From positions 85,836 through 149,835 of the forward strand of contig CALUTU010000002.1 in NCBI GenBank assembly GCA_944323785.1: a stretch of 64,000 nt of DNA. The letters are read 5' to 3'. Under the pieces are notes generated by a model. That model was given only the letters and a program-made list of their open reading frames with translations, was not told the origin of the DNA and ran no database searches. The stretch comes from an uncultured Bacteroidales bacterium (GTDB lineage Bacteria > Bacteroidota > Bacteroidia > Bacteroidales > UBA932). The position numbers and the translations under genes are program-made. This document shows positions 8,164-17,563 of the stretch, one piece after another (the stretch's first letter is position 1; every line of letters begins with the position of its first letter).

Positions 8164-10029
8164 ATGAAAGAGATCAACTATGACGAACTGAGTTTCAAGC
8201 AACTGCTCAAATACGCCGAAAAAGGCGACGAATGGGCTCAATATCTGGTAGGACTGGAATACGCCTTCCCTGAAAATGATGAAGAAGCGGATGAGGAGGA
8301 GGCCGTCCGATGGTTCAGCAAAGCTGCGGAGGCAGGCGTGCCTGAGGCCCGCTTCAGGATGGCTGAGAGGCTGTTCACCGGCAGCGGCATTGAACAGGAT
8401 CCGGAGGCGGCGTACGACCTGGCCCTGAAAGTTGCCGAAGAGGCAGACCTGCCTGAGGCGTGGGCACTCCTGGGCTTCATGTACGGAGCGGGCGTTCCAG
8501 TAGAGGAGGATATGGACAAATGCCGGGAGTTGCTGGAGAAAGGAGCCTCCATGAGTTCCGAATATGCTCAGTCGTTGCTGGATGAGCTCAATAACGGAAC
8601 TCTTTTCGAGGATGGGGAAGATGAGGATGATTATGATGACGACTATGAGGATGATGAAGTTGAGGATGATGAAGTTGAGGACGAAGAAGAAGAAGACGAC
8701 GATGAAGAAGACGACGATGAAGAAGACGACGATGAAGAAGACGACGATGATGAAGAAGATGATGAAGATGAAGATGAAGATGATGAAGATGAAGATGAAG
8801 ATGATGAGGACGATGACGAAGTAGAGTTTGGAGAGGGAGATGAGGACGACGGGGAGGAAGAAGAGGGTACTGTATATGACGGCACGGACGGTTTTCCGAA
8901 AAATGATTACATTATCGACGCGGACAGGGTCACCGCCGAAGCCCGCCGTGGCAACATCCACGCCATCAAGACACTGGCCTGGGGCTACTACAAAGGAGTC
9001 TACGGCCTGCCTGAAAACAGGAAAGAAGGCTGGAAATGGTACGAACGCGGGGCAGATAAGAATGACCTCTGGTGCCTCCGCGAGCTGGGCGTCCTGTACA
9101 CTATTGAGGATAAAGGCCGTAAGGCGCTTAAAATCTTCGAGCAGGGCATAAAGCTGGGCAGCGGGGACTGCTGCGAGAAAGCCGGAGACCTGTATTTCTA
9201 TGGGAAAGCCGGCATCTCCAAGGACTACCACAAAGCCGGCGACTACTACTGGAAAGGGCACAGCATCGGTCATGCAGGGTGCATCGCTTCCCTGGCAGCC
9301 ATGGCCTTCTATGGCAACGGAGCGGAGATAAATCTGGAGCATGCCAAATTCCTTTATCGTGATGCAGCCGGGAAAGGTCTGAAATGGGCATGGAAGATGG
9401 CCGGTCTCTCGGCTGAGCGTCAGAGACATTTTGACGAAGCCAGACAGATATACCTCGAAGGCATAGAGCACGGCAGCTGGATCTGCGCCTGCAACCTGGG
9501 ACTGCTCTATTACGCCGGCAGATTCGGAGAGCAGAATATGGAACGGTGCGCCGAATACTACCGCGAGGCCATCGAGAACGAAGAGACTCAGGGATATGCC
9601 TGCATGGGAGAAGTCTTCTACGAGATGGGAGAGTACGATCAGGCACTCAGCCTGTTCAGAGAGGGTGACGATGAAGGCAATCCGGACTGCTCGGCATGGC
9701 TGGGCCGCCTGGATATAGAGCACGGCTCCGCAGGCAAAGGTGTTCAGACCCTGCGCAATGCCCTTGACAGAGGTTCATCCCTGGCCGGACTGTTCCTGGG
9801 CGACTACTACTATGGCCAAAAAAACTACTCTACTGCGCTCCAGTACTATCACAAGGCAGCCAACCGCAACGTGGGCCCTGCCCTGCTCAAGCTCGGCCGC
9901 ATGTACTTCGACGGTGAGGGCACCCCGAAGAAATACACCTCCGCCCGCATTTTCCTCGAAAGGGCATGGGAGTTCGGTCAGGACCAGGCCGAAGCCGCCA
10001 TCCGCGTCCTCAAGCACTATAGATACTGA
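8164..10029 (+). CDS. SEL1-like repeat protein with long acidic insert
   Basis: A 621-residue protein with no signal peptide. Residues 1-147 hold SEL1-type helical repeats (AVRWFSKAAEAGVPEARFRM, then AWALLGFMYGAGVPV). Residues about 148-236 are almost entirely Asp and Glu. From about 250 to the end there are further SEL1 repeats (KEGWKWYERGADKNDLW, YSTALQYYHKAANRNVG, GRMYFDGEGTPKKYTSA). SEL1 repeats scaffold protein interactions; no enzymatic domain is visible. The acidic region is encoded by a GAA/GAC/GAT microsatellite and is probably length-variable. It is last in the recG-mgsA-NUDIX run, before a hairpin terminator. Confidence 0.88.
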   Translation: MKEINYDELSFKQLLKYAEKGDEWAQYLVGLEYAFPENDEEADEEEAVRWFSKAAEAGVPEARFRMAERLFTGSGIEQDPEAAYDLALKVAEEADLPEAWALLGFMYGAGVPVEEDMDKCRELLEKGASMSSEYAQSLLDELNNGTLFEDGEDEDDYDDDYEDDEVEDDEVEDEEEEDDDEEDDDEEDDDEEDDDDEEDDEDEDEDDEDEDEDDEDDDEVEFGEGDEDDGEEEEGTVYDGTDGFPKNDYIIDADRVTAEARRGNIHAIKTLAWGYYKGVYGLPENRKEGWKWYERGADKNDLWCLRELGVLYTIEDKGRKALKIFEQGIKLGSGDCCEKAGDLYFYGKAGISKDYHKAGDYYWKGHSIGHAGCIASLAAMAFYGNGAEINLEHAKFLYRDAAGKGLKWAWKMAGLSAERQRHFDEARQIYLEGIEHGSWICACNLGLLYYAGRFGEQNMERCAEYYREAIENEETQGYACMGEVFYEMGEYDQALSLFREGDDEGNPDCSAWLGRLDIEHGSAGKGVQTLRNALDRGSSLAGLFLGDYYYGQKNYSTALQYYHKAANRNVGPALLKLGRMYFDGEGTPKKYTSARIFLERAWEFGQDQAEAAIRVLKHYRY

Positions 10030-10553
10030 TTGCGGAAATTATTATCCGCAAAAATACCCCGGAGCCTTGAGTTGTGAGGTGTACCAAATGTTTAAAGGGC
10101 CGTTCTCCGGTCCTTTTTTCATTTTCCAAGTACCGCCGCAGGTACTTCTAGGGTATGAGGCCGCCCATCCGCTTTGTGTTGAAGTGCTCACAGCCAGTCT
10201 ACAGCTTTGACGACCTCAGTAGGCACCCGAGACATAACATTCCAGCCTCCCTCCACACCGACAGCGTCCCGGCTTGCATCCCGGCAGGCATCCTGCCGTT
10301 CTATTTTCCCAACCCGACCAACGTACCCCTGACTGCACAACGCATTTTTGTTCCGTCATGTGCAGCCTGGAAAAATCGTCCTTAATAATCAGCACCTTAC
10401 AAAGAGTCTTGCACATTTGCCCATTTTAAAACCAGCCAAATGTGCACCTCACCCCATAAACACCTGATAATCAGCACACATTTTCAGCTCACTGCACAGC
10501 ACAATACAAAATCCAGCTTCCACCAAGACTTCTACCAAAAGGCGACACAGATA
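10030..10553. other. Intergenic stretch without a supported gene
   Basis: 524 bp. It contains the terminator at 10094-10119. Further right, a perfect 9-bp inverted repeat GCACATTTG / CAAATGTGC (10411-10419 and 10437-10445) surrounds an AT-rich loop. Two copies of an ATAATCAGCAC motif lie near 10385 and 10470. Short open frames exist on both strands, but none has recognisable content. It may be remnant mobile DNA; I see nothing decisive. Confidence 0.5.
10094..10119 (+). terminator. Rho-independent terminator after the SEL1-repeat gene
   Basis: Stem AAAGGGCCG / CGGTCCTTT (one G-U pair), 5-nt loop, followed by a T run, 65 bp after the stop codon. Confidence 0.75.
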
Positions 10554-11504
10554 TCACTCCTGTTCCGCCTCCTTCACGATTGTCACTGTGCAGCCATCAA
10601 CCGGTTCCGAACCGTTCAGGCTGATCTCAGTGGCAGTATCCGGCATATTGCCCTGCCATACGCACGACTGGGTGAATGTCACGGTATCACGCTTGCTGCC
10701 GTCGCCCCAGTCCAAGACAAACTCCTTGGTGTAGTTCTCATCCCGGGCGAACTCTCCGAACTTCAGATAATATCTGCCGGCATATATGCCGCTGTCATAC
10801 TGATCGGTGAGCAGTCCGTGAAACGTCACCAGGATAGCTTTCGTCGCAGCATCCACGTCCAGTTCATAGGTATTCCCCTCAAAGACAGCCGTGATGTCAT
10901 TATCAGACAGATTGCCCGGGATTTCCGGATTGAGCAGGTCATTGCCCTCGGCATCCTGTACCATCACCTCAATATCGACCGGCACGAAATCCCACACCAT
11001 CACGGGCATCACTACAGAGACATATTCCGATTCCACAAACTCAGAGCCGTTAAGGCTGACATGGGTACTTTGATGAGGCTTATGATTCTTCCACCAGAAA
11101 TCATGATTGAATACTATCGTATCACAATCCCTGCCGTTTCCCCAATCTATCACTATGGTGCTGTTCTCGAAAATATCGTCTCCGTTGAACTCTCCCAATC
11201 TGATACAATGCAAACCGTCCGGAGTAACCGCACTGTAAAGTCCCTTGAAGCAGGCCATATAGGCTTTCGTCTGTACCATCTCATCAAGTTTATAGGCTTG
11301 ACCGTCATATACCGCGGTAATATCGCAATTGGCCAAAGTATTAGGTGCGTCAGGGTCCAGCAAATCATTACCGGACTCATCCACGGCGCATATAGTAATC
11401 TCAAAAGGAGCGATGTCCCATATCACTCCGGGCAGAGGACCTTCACCACAACCGACAATAAGGAAACACAACAGTAAAGACAAAGAGAAATTAACAGTTT
11501 TCAT
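10554..11504 (-). CDS. Two-repeat surface lipoprotein, unknown family
   Basis: A 316-residue predicted lipoprotein: hydrophobic signal then lipobox LIVGCG. The mature part is two tandem repeats of about 140 residues. Matching landmarks are VIWDIAPFEITI / MVWDFVPVDIEV, DESGNDLLDP / DAEGNDLLNP, IDWGNGRDCDTIVF / LDWGDGSKRDTVTF and VSLNGSEF / ISLNGSEP. The open frame runs upstream to 11561; I chose the ATG at 11504 because it begins the signal peptide (MKTVNFSLSLLL) and lies after a promoter box. Function unknown; probably outer-membrane anchored. Confidence 0.8.
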   Translation of the reverse strand: MKTVNFSLSLLLCFLIVGCGEGPLPGVIWDIAPFEITICAVDESGNDLLDPDAPNTLANCDITAVYDGQAYKLDEMVQTKAYMACFKGLYSAVTPDGLHCIRLGEFNGDDIFENSTIVIDWGNGRDCDTIVFNHDFWWKNHKPHQSTHVSLNGSEFVESEYVSVVMPVMVWDFVPVDIEVMVQDAEGNDLLNPEIPGNLSDNDITAVFEGNTYELDVDAATKAILVTFHGLLTDQYDSGIYAGRYYLKFGEFARDENYTKEFVLDWGDGSKRDTVTFTQSCVWQGNMPDTATEISLNGSEPVDGCTVTIVKEAEQE

Positions 11505-11530
11505 AACAGTAAGTTTTAAAAATAATTTCT

Positions 11531-11538
11531 CAAAGATA
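11531..11538 (-). promoter_or_regulatory. Promoter -7 box (TATCTTTG) for the two-repeat lipoprotein
   Basis: Minus-strand TAnnTTTG match 26 bp upstream of the chosen ATG; it supports the shorter start. Confidence 0.6.
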
Positions 11539-11639
11539 CAATAATTTCTCCAAAGCGACATGGCTTTTCAATAGAAAATGCAGGTATTTTCTATAATCCT
11601 GTTATCCAGCACGGAATGGGCGGCTTGGCTAAATGGAGT

Positions 11640-12950
11640 CTATCGCTGTTCTGAAGCAGGTGCAGTCGGGGAAATAAGGGCTGTGGAGTAGGCGGCGGCT
11701 TTTTTCTCCAACGGCAGCGGATATGCACGGGAGGACGAGGGCATGCGGTAAAATCTCACGGTACGGGCAGCTTTCGGTTCTGACAGATGCTCCGGACTGC
11801 CTGGAGAGGAATATTCCTCGAGAGCACATCGTGACTCTGCAGGAATGGCAAACTGGACATAGCCGCCTACCGGAGGGACGGGAACATCGAGGATAGAGGC
11901 GATCTGCTCGGCTGATTTGCCGCCTGTGGAGACGACCGTCCGGCACAAGGGCATCCGGGACAGGAGGGAGCGGATGTCGGTAGGCTCGATGATTTTCAGA
12001 AAGTTGTCGGAGGCGTTGCCGCGCAAACGCTTGACCATATAGGCCGCATCGTACAGGGCAATGCCTTTCCGGCGGCAGAAATCCACCACCCTGTCATAAT
12101 CAAAGCGTCTCTGCCCCGGCACTACAAAATGCTCCTTGTCACCGTAAAAGAGCAGTCCCATGATGCGCCACATGTCATTCTGGAAATTGGGGTAGAAGAA
12201 CTCCATAGACCATCTCTCATGAGGAGGGGGAAATGAGCCGAGCAGGAGCACCCGCGCGTTCTCAGGCATGAACGGCTCAAGCGGATGCACCTCGAAAAGG
12301 CTGTATTCCCGCCGCATCAGCTCCGGATCACGCAACTTCTCGCGCAGTTCAGCAAGACGCACGGCATTAGGGGAATCAGAGAACTGCAGATGCATGTAGC
12401 CTCCGTCACCGTATTTGTCCAGCAGATGTCCGTAGCTCTTTTGAAATATCTCCTCTGCTGTCATTTGAGGACAAGACGCACGGGCGTACAATATGGCTCG
12501 GGAAAATACCGTATCAAAATCTATCACTTTGTCCGCCTCCGAGACTATCCGGCCATAGATGGAGCGCGGCCAGCTTTTGTTGGACGAGCGGTGATCCTCG
12601 ACGGCCTCCCGCATCACGTGTATCTGCTCCTCTGTAAACCATTGCCTAAGCCTGATATCCTCCTCCAACATCCTGCCGGACGACAGATGATGGTACTCAC
12701 GTCCTTCGCACACACCTATGTCATGATACGCGGCTATGGCGTAGACCATATCAGGATTCAGCTCATAGCGGCGGCCGCCGTCCATCTGACCGGCAGACAA
12801 CTTTCGGAAAATCTCCATACTCTGGTCAATAACCGACTGTATGTGCCTGCGTGAATGGGCCTTGTCATAGCTGTCATATCTTGGCAGGACATTATCTGCC
12901 ACGTACTGCTGCAACTGTGCATTTACTTCCGGAATCTCTGATTTACGCAT
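11640..12950 (-). CDS. HD-domain / uracil-DNA-glycosylase-superfamily fusion protein
   Basis: A 436-residue two-domain protein. Residues 1 to about 215 form an HD-type metal phosphohydrolase: H32/H36 in KAHSRRHI, the HD pair at 76-77 in AAYHDIGV, H120 in EDHRSS and D140 in SEAD. Residues about 230-430 resemble Bacteroidetes uracil/deoxyinosine DNA glycosylases (VLLLGSFPPPHERWSMEF, YPNFQNDMWRI, YRMPSSSRAYP). The glycosylase is commonly a stand-alone protein of about 190 residues. The extreme C-terminus (after LEKKAAAYS) looks like a short extension. It follows the outer-membrane protein gene by 30 bp on the same strand. A base-repair plus nucleotide-cleanup role is an inference. Confidence 0.82.
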   Translation of the reverse strand: MRKSEIPEVNAQLQQYVADNVLPRYDSYDKAHSRRHIQSVIDQSMEIFRKLSAGQMDGGRRYELNPDMVYAIAAYHDIGVCEGREYHHLSSGRMLEEDIRLRQWFTEEQIHVMREAVEDHRSSNKSWPRSIYGRIVSEADKVIDFDTVFSRAILYARASCPQMTAEEIFQKSYGHLLDKYGDGGYMHLQFSDSPNAVRLAELREKLRDPELMRREYSLFEVHPLEPFMPENARVLLLGSFPPPHERWSMEFFYPNFQNDMWRIMGLLFYGDKEHFVVPGQRRFDYDRVVDFCRRKGIALYDAAYMVKRLRGNASDNFLKIIEPTDIRSLLSRMPLCRTVVSTGGKSAEQIASILDVPVPPVGGYVQFAIPAESRCALEEYSSPGSPEHLSEPKAARTVRFYRMPSSSRAYPLPLEKKAAAYSTALISPTAPASEQR

Positions 12951-12980
12951 ATCCTACATATTTGCGGCCGGCTCACAGCC

Positions 12981-14078
12981 TCATTCATGATGACGGCGGG
13001 GGTGACCGGTCCTGGATTTTAACGGAAACTGGAAATTGTTGAGATTGACCGTCAGCTGAACCAGCTGCTGCCATCCCCAGCCGTATCCGTCGTAATGATG
13101 CACAGACGCCACTTTCAGACTAAGGAAATCCTTGAAGTCGTAATGATATGATATCTCCAGACGGTTGTAGATACCCGAATCCGTACTGTAGAACACATCT
13201 CCGTAATATAAATTGCCACCATAGATATTACCGGCGATATCCGACTCATGATAAAAAGGCATCAGATTGGCACCGGCATATAATGTATTGCGGACTCCAA
13301 AGCCATAATAGCCCAGCGATATCTCTCCCTGGAAGCCACCCGGCAGAGTGTAGCCCTGTTCCCTGATCCGATCATTCTGAAATGTCTGCATCCAGCCTGC
13401 CCGCATTGTCAGGTTCATCCTTTCAGGCATAAACTCTGATACGTCAGATGCGAGATGAGGATACAGCCAGATATTGTCCACCACACCTCCGACCGTATTG
13501 CTACCGGCATAATGGGTCATCATGAAACTATAGGACAGATTGAGCCACGTGGTACCGAACCGTCCATAGGAATATACCGAAAACTGCTCCCTGGTTTCCT
13601 CATCCACGCAGCCTATCCAATCCACGACACCTTCTACTCTCCACCATTTTCCGGCATAGCTCAACAATACTCCCTCCAGACTGCCGTCAAAAAAATACCG
13701 CTCGTCAAAGAACGCCTCCGGGTAATAGCCCCTCATACGTTTTCTGGGAAATGCTCCCGCATTGACTTTAAAGCGTTCTCCGTCATACTGATAGTACAGC
13801 AGGTAATCGAACATAAGGGCCGGTGCCGACTTTCCGAAATACCGGGTGGCATCCACGCCTGCATATACGGCATGTCCATCACCGAAGCCCAAGCCCACTT
13901 TCGGCGAGAGCATCGCCCCGAAAATAGTACCGGACGGGGAGGTCGTCAAAGACGCATATTCCCGGTTGTCAAAACCGAATTTCAGATCCACGTCCCATAG
14001 AAACTGCTGTCCGATAAGTTCTTTCGGCATCAAAAGAGCGGTGACGGCCAATAATACAGATATAATTATCCGATGCAT
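12981..14078 (-). CDS. Outer-membrane beta-barrel protein, unknown
   Basis: About 365 residues. A signal peptide (MHRIIISVLLAVTALLMP... ending near GQQ) is followed by alternating aromatic/polar strands typical of porin-like barrels (YAGVDATRYFG, YLLYYQYDGERFKVNAG, RLEISYHYDFKDFLSLKVAS). The open frame extends to 14108, but that overlaps the upstream lipoprotein gene; the ATG at 14078 fits both the spacing and the signal peptide. The last residues are basic (SRTGHPRRHHE), unlike the usual aromatic barrel terminus. No specific family recognised. Confidence 0.75.
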   Translation of the reverse strand: MHRIIISVLLAVTALLMPKELIGQQFLWDVDLKFGFDNREYASLTTSPSGTIFGAMLSPKVGLGFGDGHAVYAGVDATRYFGKSAPALMFDYLLYYQYDGERFKVNAGAFPRKRMRGYYPEAFFDERYFFDGSLEGVLLSYAGKWWRVEGVVDWIGCVDEETREQFSVYSYGRFGTTWLNLSYSFMMTHYAGSNTVGGVVDNIWLYPHLASDVSEFMPERMNLTMRAGWMQTFQNDRIREQGYTLPGGFQGEISLGYYGFGVRNTLYAGANLMPFYHESDIAGNIYGGNLYYGDVFYSTDSGIYNRLEISYHYDFKDFLSLKVASVHHYDGYGWGWQQLVQLTVNLNNFQFPLKSRTGHPRRHHE

Positions 14079-14082
14079 ATCA

Positions 14083-14508
14083 TCAATTATTGTCCATTTT
14101 TGCCTCAATCAGTACCCAGACAGTAAACACGCCGGTCTTCTTGTCGTGGAAAACGCGCCTGTCCACCAAAGCAGCATCTGCAACAGGTGTCTGAACCGTT
14201 GTTCTCTGCACCTTACTGCCGTCCTCACGCTCATAATCAGCTGTATCAGCCGGTGACAGTTTTTCGGCCAGCACTGTAAGAGCATTCATGCGGGCTATCT
14301 GAGTGGCCATCTCCACCGATGACGATTTCCCGGTACCTTCAGCCCGTATCATTCCCTGCCGTTTGGAACGCAGATCCTCCACTGTAAAAGGAGATTCTGC
14401 CCCTGTCCCTGATGTTTCAGACTTCTTCTGCCTGTTACCGCAGGACACTGCCAACACCGCACACAGTACGCTCACGGCAACTATACAGATAATGACAACA
14501 CTTTTCAT
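14083..14508 (-). CDS. Small lipoprotein with LPP20-like domain
   Basis: 141 residues. Signal peptide and lipobox (LAVSCGNR) are followed by a basic/polar linker and a domain like LPP20/FlgT-N (RAEGTGKSSSVEMATQIARM, then NALTVLAEKL). It lies 2 bp after rmuC and 4 bp before the outer-membrane barrel gene, so the three are probably cotranscribed. A partner for the adjacent barrel is possible but not shown. The protein at 36600 has a comparable N-terminal domain. Confidence 0.75.
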   Translation of the reverse strand: MKSVVIICIVAVSVLCAVLAVSCGNRQKKSETSGTGAESPFTVEDLRSKRQGMIRAEGTGKSSSVEMATQIARMNALTVLAEKLSPADTADYEREDGSKVQRTTVQTPVADAALVDRRVFHDKKTGVFTVWVLIEAKMDNN

Positions 14509-14510
14509 AC

Positions 14511-15818
14511 CTATTGATTGTCTTTATTTACATTATTCTCCGCATCAGAGTCATCCTCAATGCTTTCACCAAGAAGAGCAGCATGGAAGGAAGCCTTTAC
14601 CTGCACCCCTTTTTTCTCCAGTTTTCTGGCCGTCGACACTACTGAGACCCTTCCGGAAAGCACCTTACGGGCCTCATCGAACTTAGCCGCAGCCTTGTCC
14701 AGAACAGTCCCCACGTCATCAAAGGTATTGGCGAACTTCCCTACCCTGTCCAGCAGCTCAGAAGCCAGACGCATCACCTCCTCCGTATTCTTCTGCTGAT
14801 TTACTCTCACCCATGTGTTCTCTATGATCTTCAGCATGGCGAAAAGGTTGGACTCTCCGGAAATGATTATACCCTTGTCAAAAGCCTTGTGCCAGTCCTC
14901 ACGGAAATTCTGGTAATACAGTTGGAATGCACCCTCGTTCGGTACGAACATCACCACATAGTCCAGCGAATCACGGCCGGTCTGACGTATATATTGACTG
15001 TAGTTCTTGGCTGACAGTTCCTTGACATGAGCTTCCACACTCCTGCGATGGGACGCGAGCGCTGCATTACGACCTGCATCGTCCGCAGAGTTGCCGTACT
15101 CAAGATATCCGTCCAAAGAGACCTTGGAATCTATGACCACTGCCTTGTTTTCAGGCAGGTACAAGACCACATCCGGCACCAGCCTGCGTCCTTCGCCATC
15201 AGACAGGACAGTCCTGCCGTCCACATCCCTGATTGTCTCCTGCAGGATAAAATCCTCTCCCTCTCGGAGTCCCATTCCCTCGAGAAGGTTGAGCAGCACG
15301 ACCTCACCCCAATTACCCACCGCCTTGTTATTGGAGCGCAGAGCCGTAGCCAGATTGTCAGCCTGCTTGCCGACAGCAGCCGTCTGTTCCATCATCGAGC
15401 GGATCTGCTGCTCAATAGACGCGCTGTTCTTCAATGACTTCTCCTTGGACTCCTCCACGGCGCGGCGGAATTCCTCCATCTTCCTGCCCAAAGGGTCCAG
15501 AATATTCTTTATCTGCTCGGAATTGGCGGCGGACAGGTCGACGGACTTCTCTTTCAGAATGGCTGAGGCCGAATCCTTGAAAGTCAGCACCATCTTCTGA
15601 AGTTTCTCGTCATACTCGCGGCGCATGGCCTCGATTTCCGCCTTACGGGCCTCCTTCTGCTCAGCCAGACTATCTTCAAGCATCTGAGTCCTGGCCTGAG
15701 CCACTTTCAGATCTGCCTCAGCCAGAGCAGCATCCCGTTTACGGGCAGAGGCCTGGATAGTCCAAGCCCCCACCGCTCCTATTAACAGTCCTATGACCGC
15801 TGACAACACCCAGAGCAT
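14511..15818 (-). CDS. rmuC: DNA recombination protein RmuC
   Basis: 435 residues. An N-terminal membrane anchor (MLWVLSAVIGLLIGAVGAW) is followed by a long coiled coil (residues about 30-130) and the RmuC nuclease-like core (NNKAVGNWGEVVLLNLLE, VVLYLPENKAVVIDSKVSL, DYVVMFVPNEGAF). RmuC limits inversions at short inverted repeats in E. coli. It starts 15 bp after the glnS stop. Confidence 0.92.
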   Translation of the reverse strand: MLWVLSAVIGLLIGAVGAWTIQASARKRDAALAEADLKVAQARTQMLEDSLAEQKEARKAEIEAMRREYDEKLQKMVLTFKDSASAILKEKSVDLSAANSEQIKNILDPLGRKMEEFRRAVEESKEKSLKNSASIEQQIRSMMEQTAAVGKQADNLATALRSNNKAVGNWGEVVLLNLLEGMGLREGEDFILQETIRDVDGRTVLSDGEGRRLVPDVVLYLPENKAVVIDSKVSLDGYLEYGNSADDAGRNAALASHRRSVEAHVKELSAKNYSQYIRQTGRDSLDYVVMFVPNEGAFQLYYQNFREDWHKAFDKGIIISGESNLFAMLKIIENTWVRVNQQKNTEEVMRLASELLDRVGKFANTFDDVGTVLDKAAAKFDEARKVLSGRVSVVSTARKLEKKGVQVKASFHAALLGESIEDDSDAENNVNKDNQ

Positions 15819-15832
15819 ATTGTCCTATATGC

Positions 15833-17539
15833 TTAGAAACTGCTCTTGAGTCCCGTAGCACGGTTGAATACCGGCAGCTCCGGTGTCGAGTCCTTGTCCT
15901 TGATATAGTAGCCGTTGCGCTCAAACTGCACGGCGATACCTGAAGCGTCTTCCAAAAGGCCCGGCTCGGCGAGAGCGTCCACCTCCTTGAGCGAGTCCGG
16001 ATTGAGATATGCCTTGTAGTCCTTGCCCTCCGGTATGCCGCTCATGTCGGCCTCGGTGAAGAGCCGGTCGTAGAGCCTCAGGCGCACCTTCTCGCACTGA
16101 GTGGCGTTGACCCAGTGAATCGTACCCTTGACCGAGCGCCATGTGCCGCTGCCGGGCTTGGTCGTCGGATCGTAGGTGCAGCGGATCTCGGTGATATTGC
16201 CCTCCGCGTCCTTGACCACCTCCTCGCACTTTATGATGTAGGAGTATTTCAGGCGCACCTCCCCGCCGGGACGCAGACGGAAGAACTTCTTGGGAGGCTC
16301 TTCCATGAAATCAGCCCTCTCGATATAGAGCTCGCGGCCGAAGAGGATAGTCCTCTGCCCAGCCTCGGGATCCTCGGGGTTCTTAGGGGCAATGCAGTAT
16401 TCGGTCCGGCCGGTCTCCGTCTCGGTGGCCGCACTGCACTCGCCGTCATTCCAGTTGGTAATGACTAACTTGACGGGGTCGGTGACTACCATATAGCGGT
16501 TGGAGCGCTTGTTCAGGTCCTCGCGCAGGCACCACTCCAGGAGCGAGAGGTCGATAAGGTTGTCCCTTTTGGCCACGCCCACCTTCTCGGCGAAATTGCG
16601 GATACTCTCGGGGGTATAGCCCCTGCGGCGGATACCGCAGATGGTCGGCATGCGGGGGTCGTCCCAGCCGCTGACAAAGCCGTTGCGCACTAGTTCCAGG
16701 AGCTTGCGCTTGCTCATGACGGTATAGGTGAGGTTCAGGCGGGCGAACTCATACTGATGCGAGGGGAAAATGCCCAGCTGCTCGATGAACCAGTCGTAGA
16801 GGGGACGGTGTACGTCGAACTCCAGGGTGCATATCGAATGGGTGATGTGCTCTATCGAGTCGCACTGCCCGTGGGCATAGTCGTACATCGGGTAGATGCA
16901 CCACTTGTCTCCGGTACGGTGGTGGTGTGCATGGATGATGCGGTACATCAGAGGGTCGCGGAACATCATGTTGGGATGGGCCATGTCTATCTTGGCCCTG
17001 AGCACCTTGGATCCGTCGGGAAACTCCCCGTTCTTCATCCGCTCGAACAGGTCCAGGTTCTCCTCCACGCTGCGGTTGCGCCACGGGCTATCCGTTCCAG
17101 GCTGCTGCACCGTGCCGCGGTTCTGCCGGATCTCCTCCTGGGTCTGGTCGTCCACGTAGGCCAGTCCCTTCTTTATCAGCACCACGGCCCAGTCATATAG
17201 CTGCTGGAAATAGTCGGAGGCGTAGTATTCACCGGCCCAGTCGAAGCCGAGCCACTTGATGTCCTCCTTGATGGAGTCCACGTACTCGGTGTCCTCCTTC
17301 ACGGGGTTGGTGTCATCGAAGCGGAGATTGGTACGTCCGCCGTACTTACGGGCCAGGCCGAAATTGAGGCAGATGCTCTTGGCATGGCCTATATGCAGAT
17401 AACCGTTCGGCTCCGGCGGAAAGCGGGTCATCACCGACTCCACCTTGCCCGAAGCCAGGTCATTCTCAATAATCTCTTCGAGGAAATTCTTCTGCACGGT
17501 CTCTTCCGCCGCGCTCTGCTGCTTGTTCAAGTCTTCCAT
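15833..17539 (-). CDS. glnS: Glutaminyl-tRNA synthetase
   Basis: Charges tRNA-Gln. About 568 residues, class I synthetase: HIGH motif in FPPEPNGYLHIGHAKS, KMSKS motif as VMSKRKL, and a C-terminal beta-barrel anticodon-binding region. The frame opens at a TTG at 17566, but that codon lies inside the promoter box; the ATG at 17539 (MEDLNKQQ), 25 bp downstream of the box, is the better start. It is first in an operon with rmuC, the lipoprotein, the barrel protein and probably the HD-glycosylase fusion. Confidence 0.96.
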   Translation of the reverse strand: MEDLNKQQSAAEETVQKNFLEEIIENDLASGKVESVMTRFPPEPNGYLHIGHAKSICLNFGLARKYGGRTNLRFDDTNPVKEDTEYVDSIKEDIKWLGFDWAGEYYASDYFQQLYDWAVVLIKKGLAYVDDQTQEEIRQNRGTVQQPGTDSPWRNRSVEENLDLFERMKNGEFPDGSKVLRAKIDMAHPNMMFRDPLMYRIIHAHHHRTGDKWCIYPMYDYAHGQCDSIEHITHSICTLEFDVHRPLYDWFIEQLGIFPSHQYEFARLNLTYTVMSKRKLLELVRNGFVSGWDDPRMPTICGIRRRGYTPESIRNFAEKVGVAKRDNLIDLSLLEWCLREDLNKRSNRYMVVTDPVKLVITNWNDGECSAATETETGRTEYCIAPKNPEDPEAGQRTILFGRELYIERADFMEEPPKKFFRLRPGGEVRLKYSYIIKCEEVVKDAEGNITEIRCTYDPTTKPGSGTWRSVKGTIHWVNATQCEKVRLRLYDRLFTEADMSGIPEGKDYKAYLNPDSLKEVDALAEPGLLEDASGIAVQFERNGYYIKDKDSTPELPVFNRATGLKSSF

Positions 17540-17563
17540 CTTCTCTGCGTATTTTACAACATA

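Noticed and set aside
8146-9723. 525-residue minus-strand frame and poly-serine frame opposite the SEL1 gene
   Set aside because: Antisense shadow of the acidic tract and SEL1 repeats; low-complexity content only.
10440-11477. 345-residue plus-strand frame opposite the two-repeat lipoprotein
   Set aside because: The lipoprotein has signal peptide, lipobox, promoter and internal repeats; the opposite frame has none.
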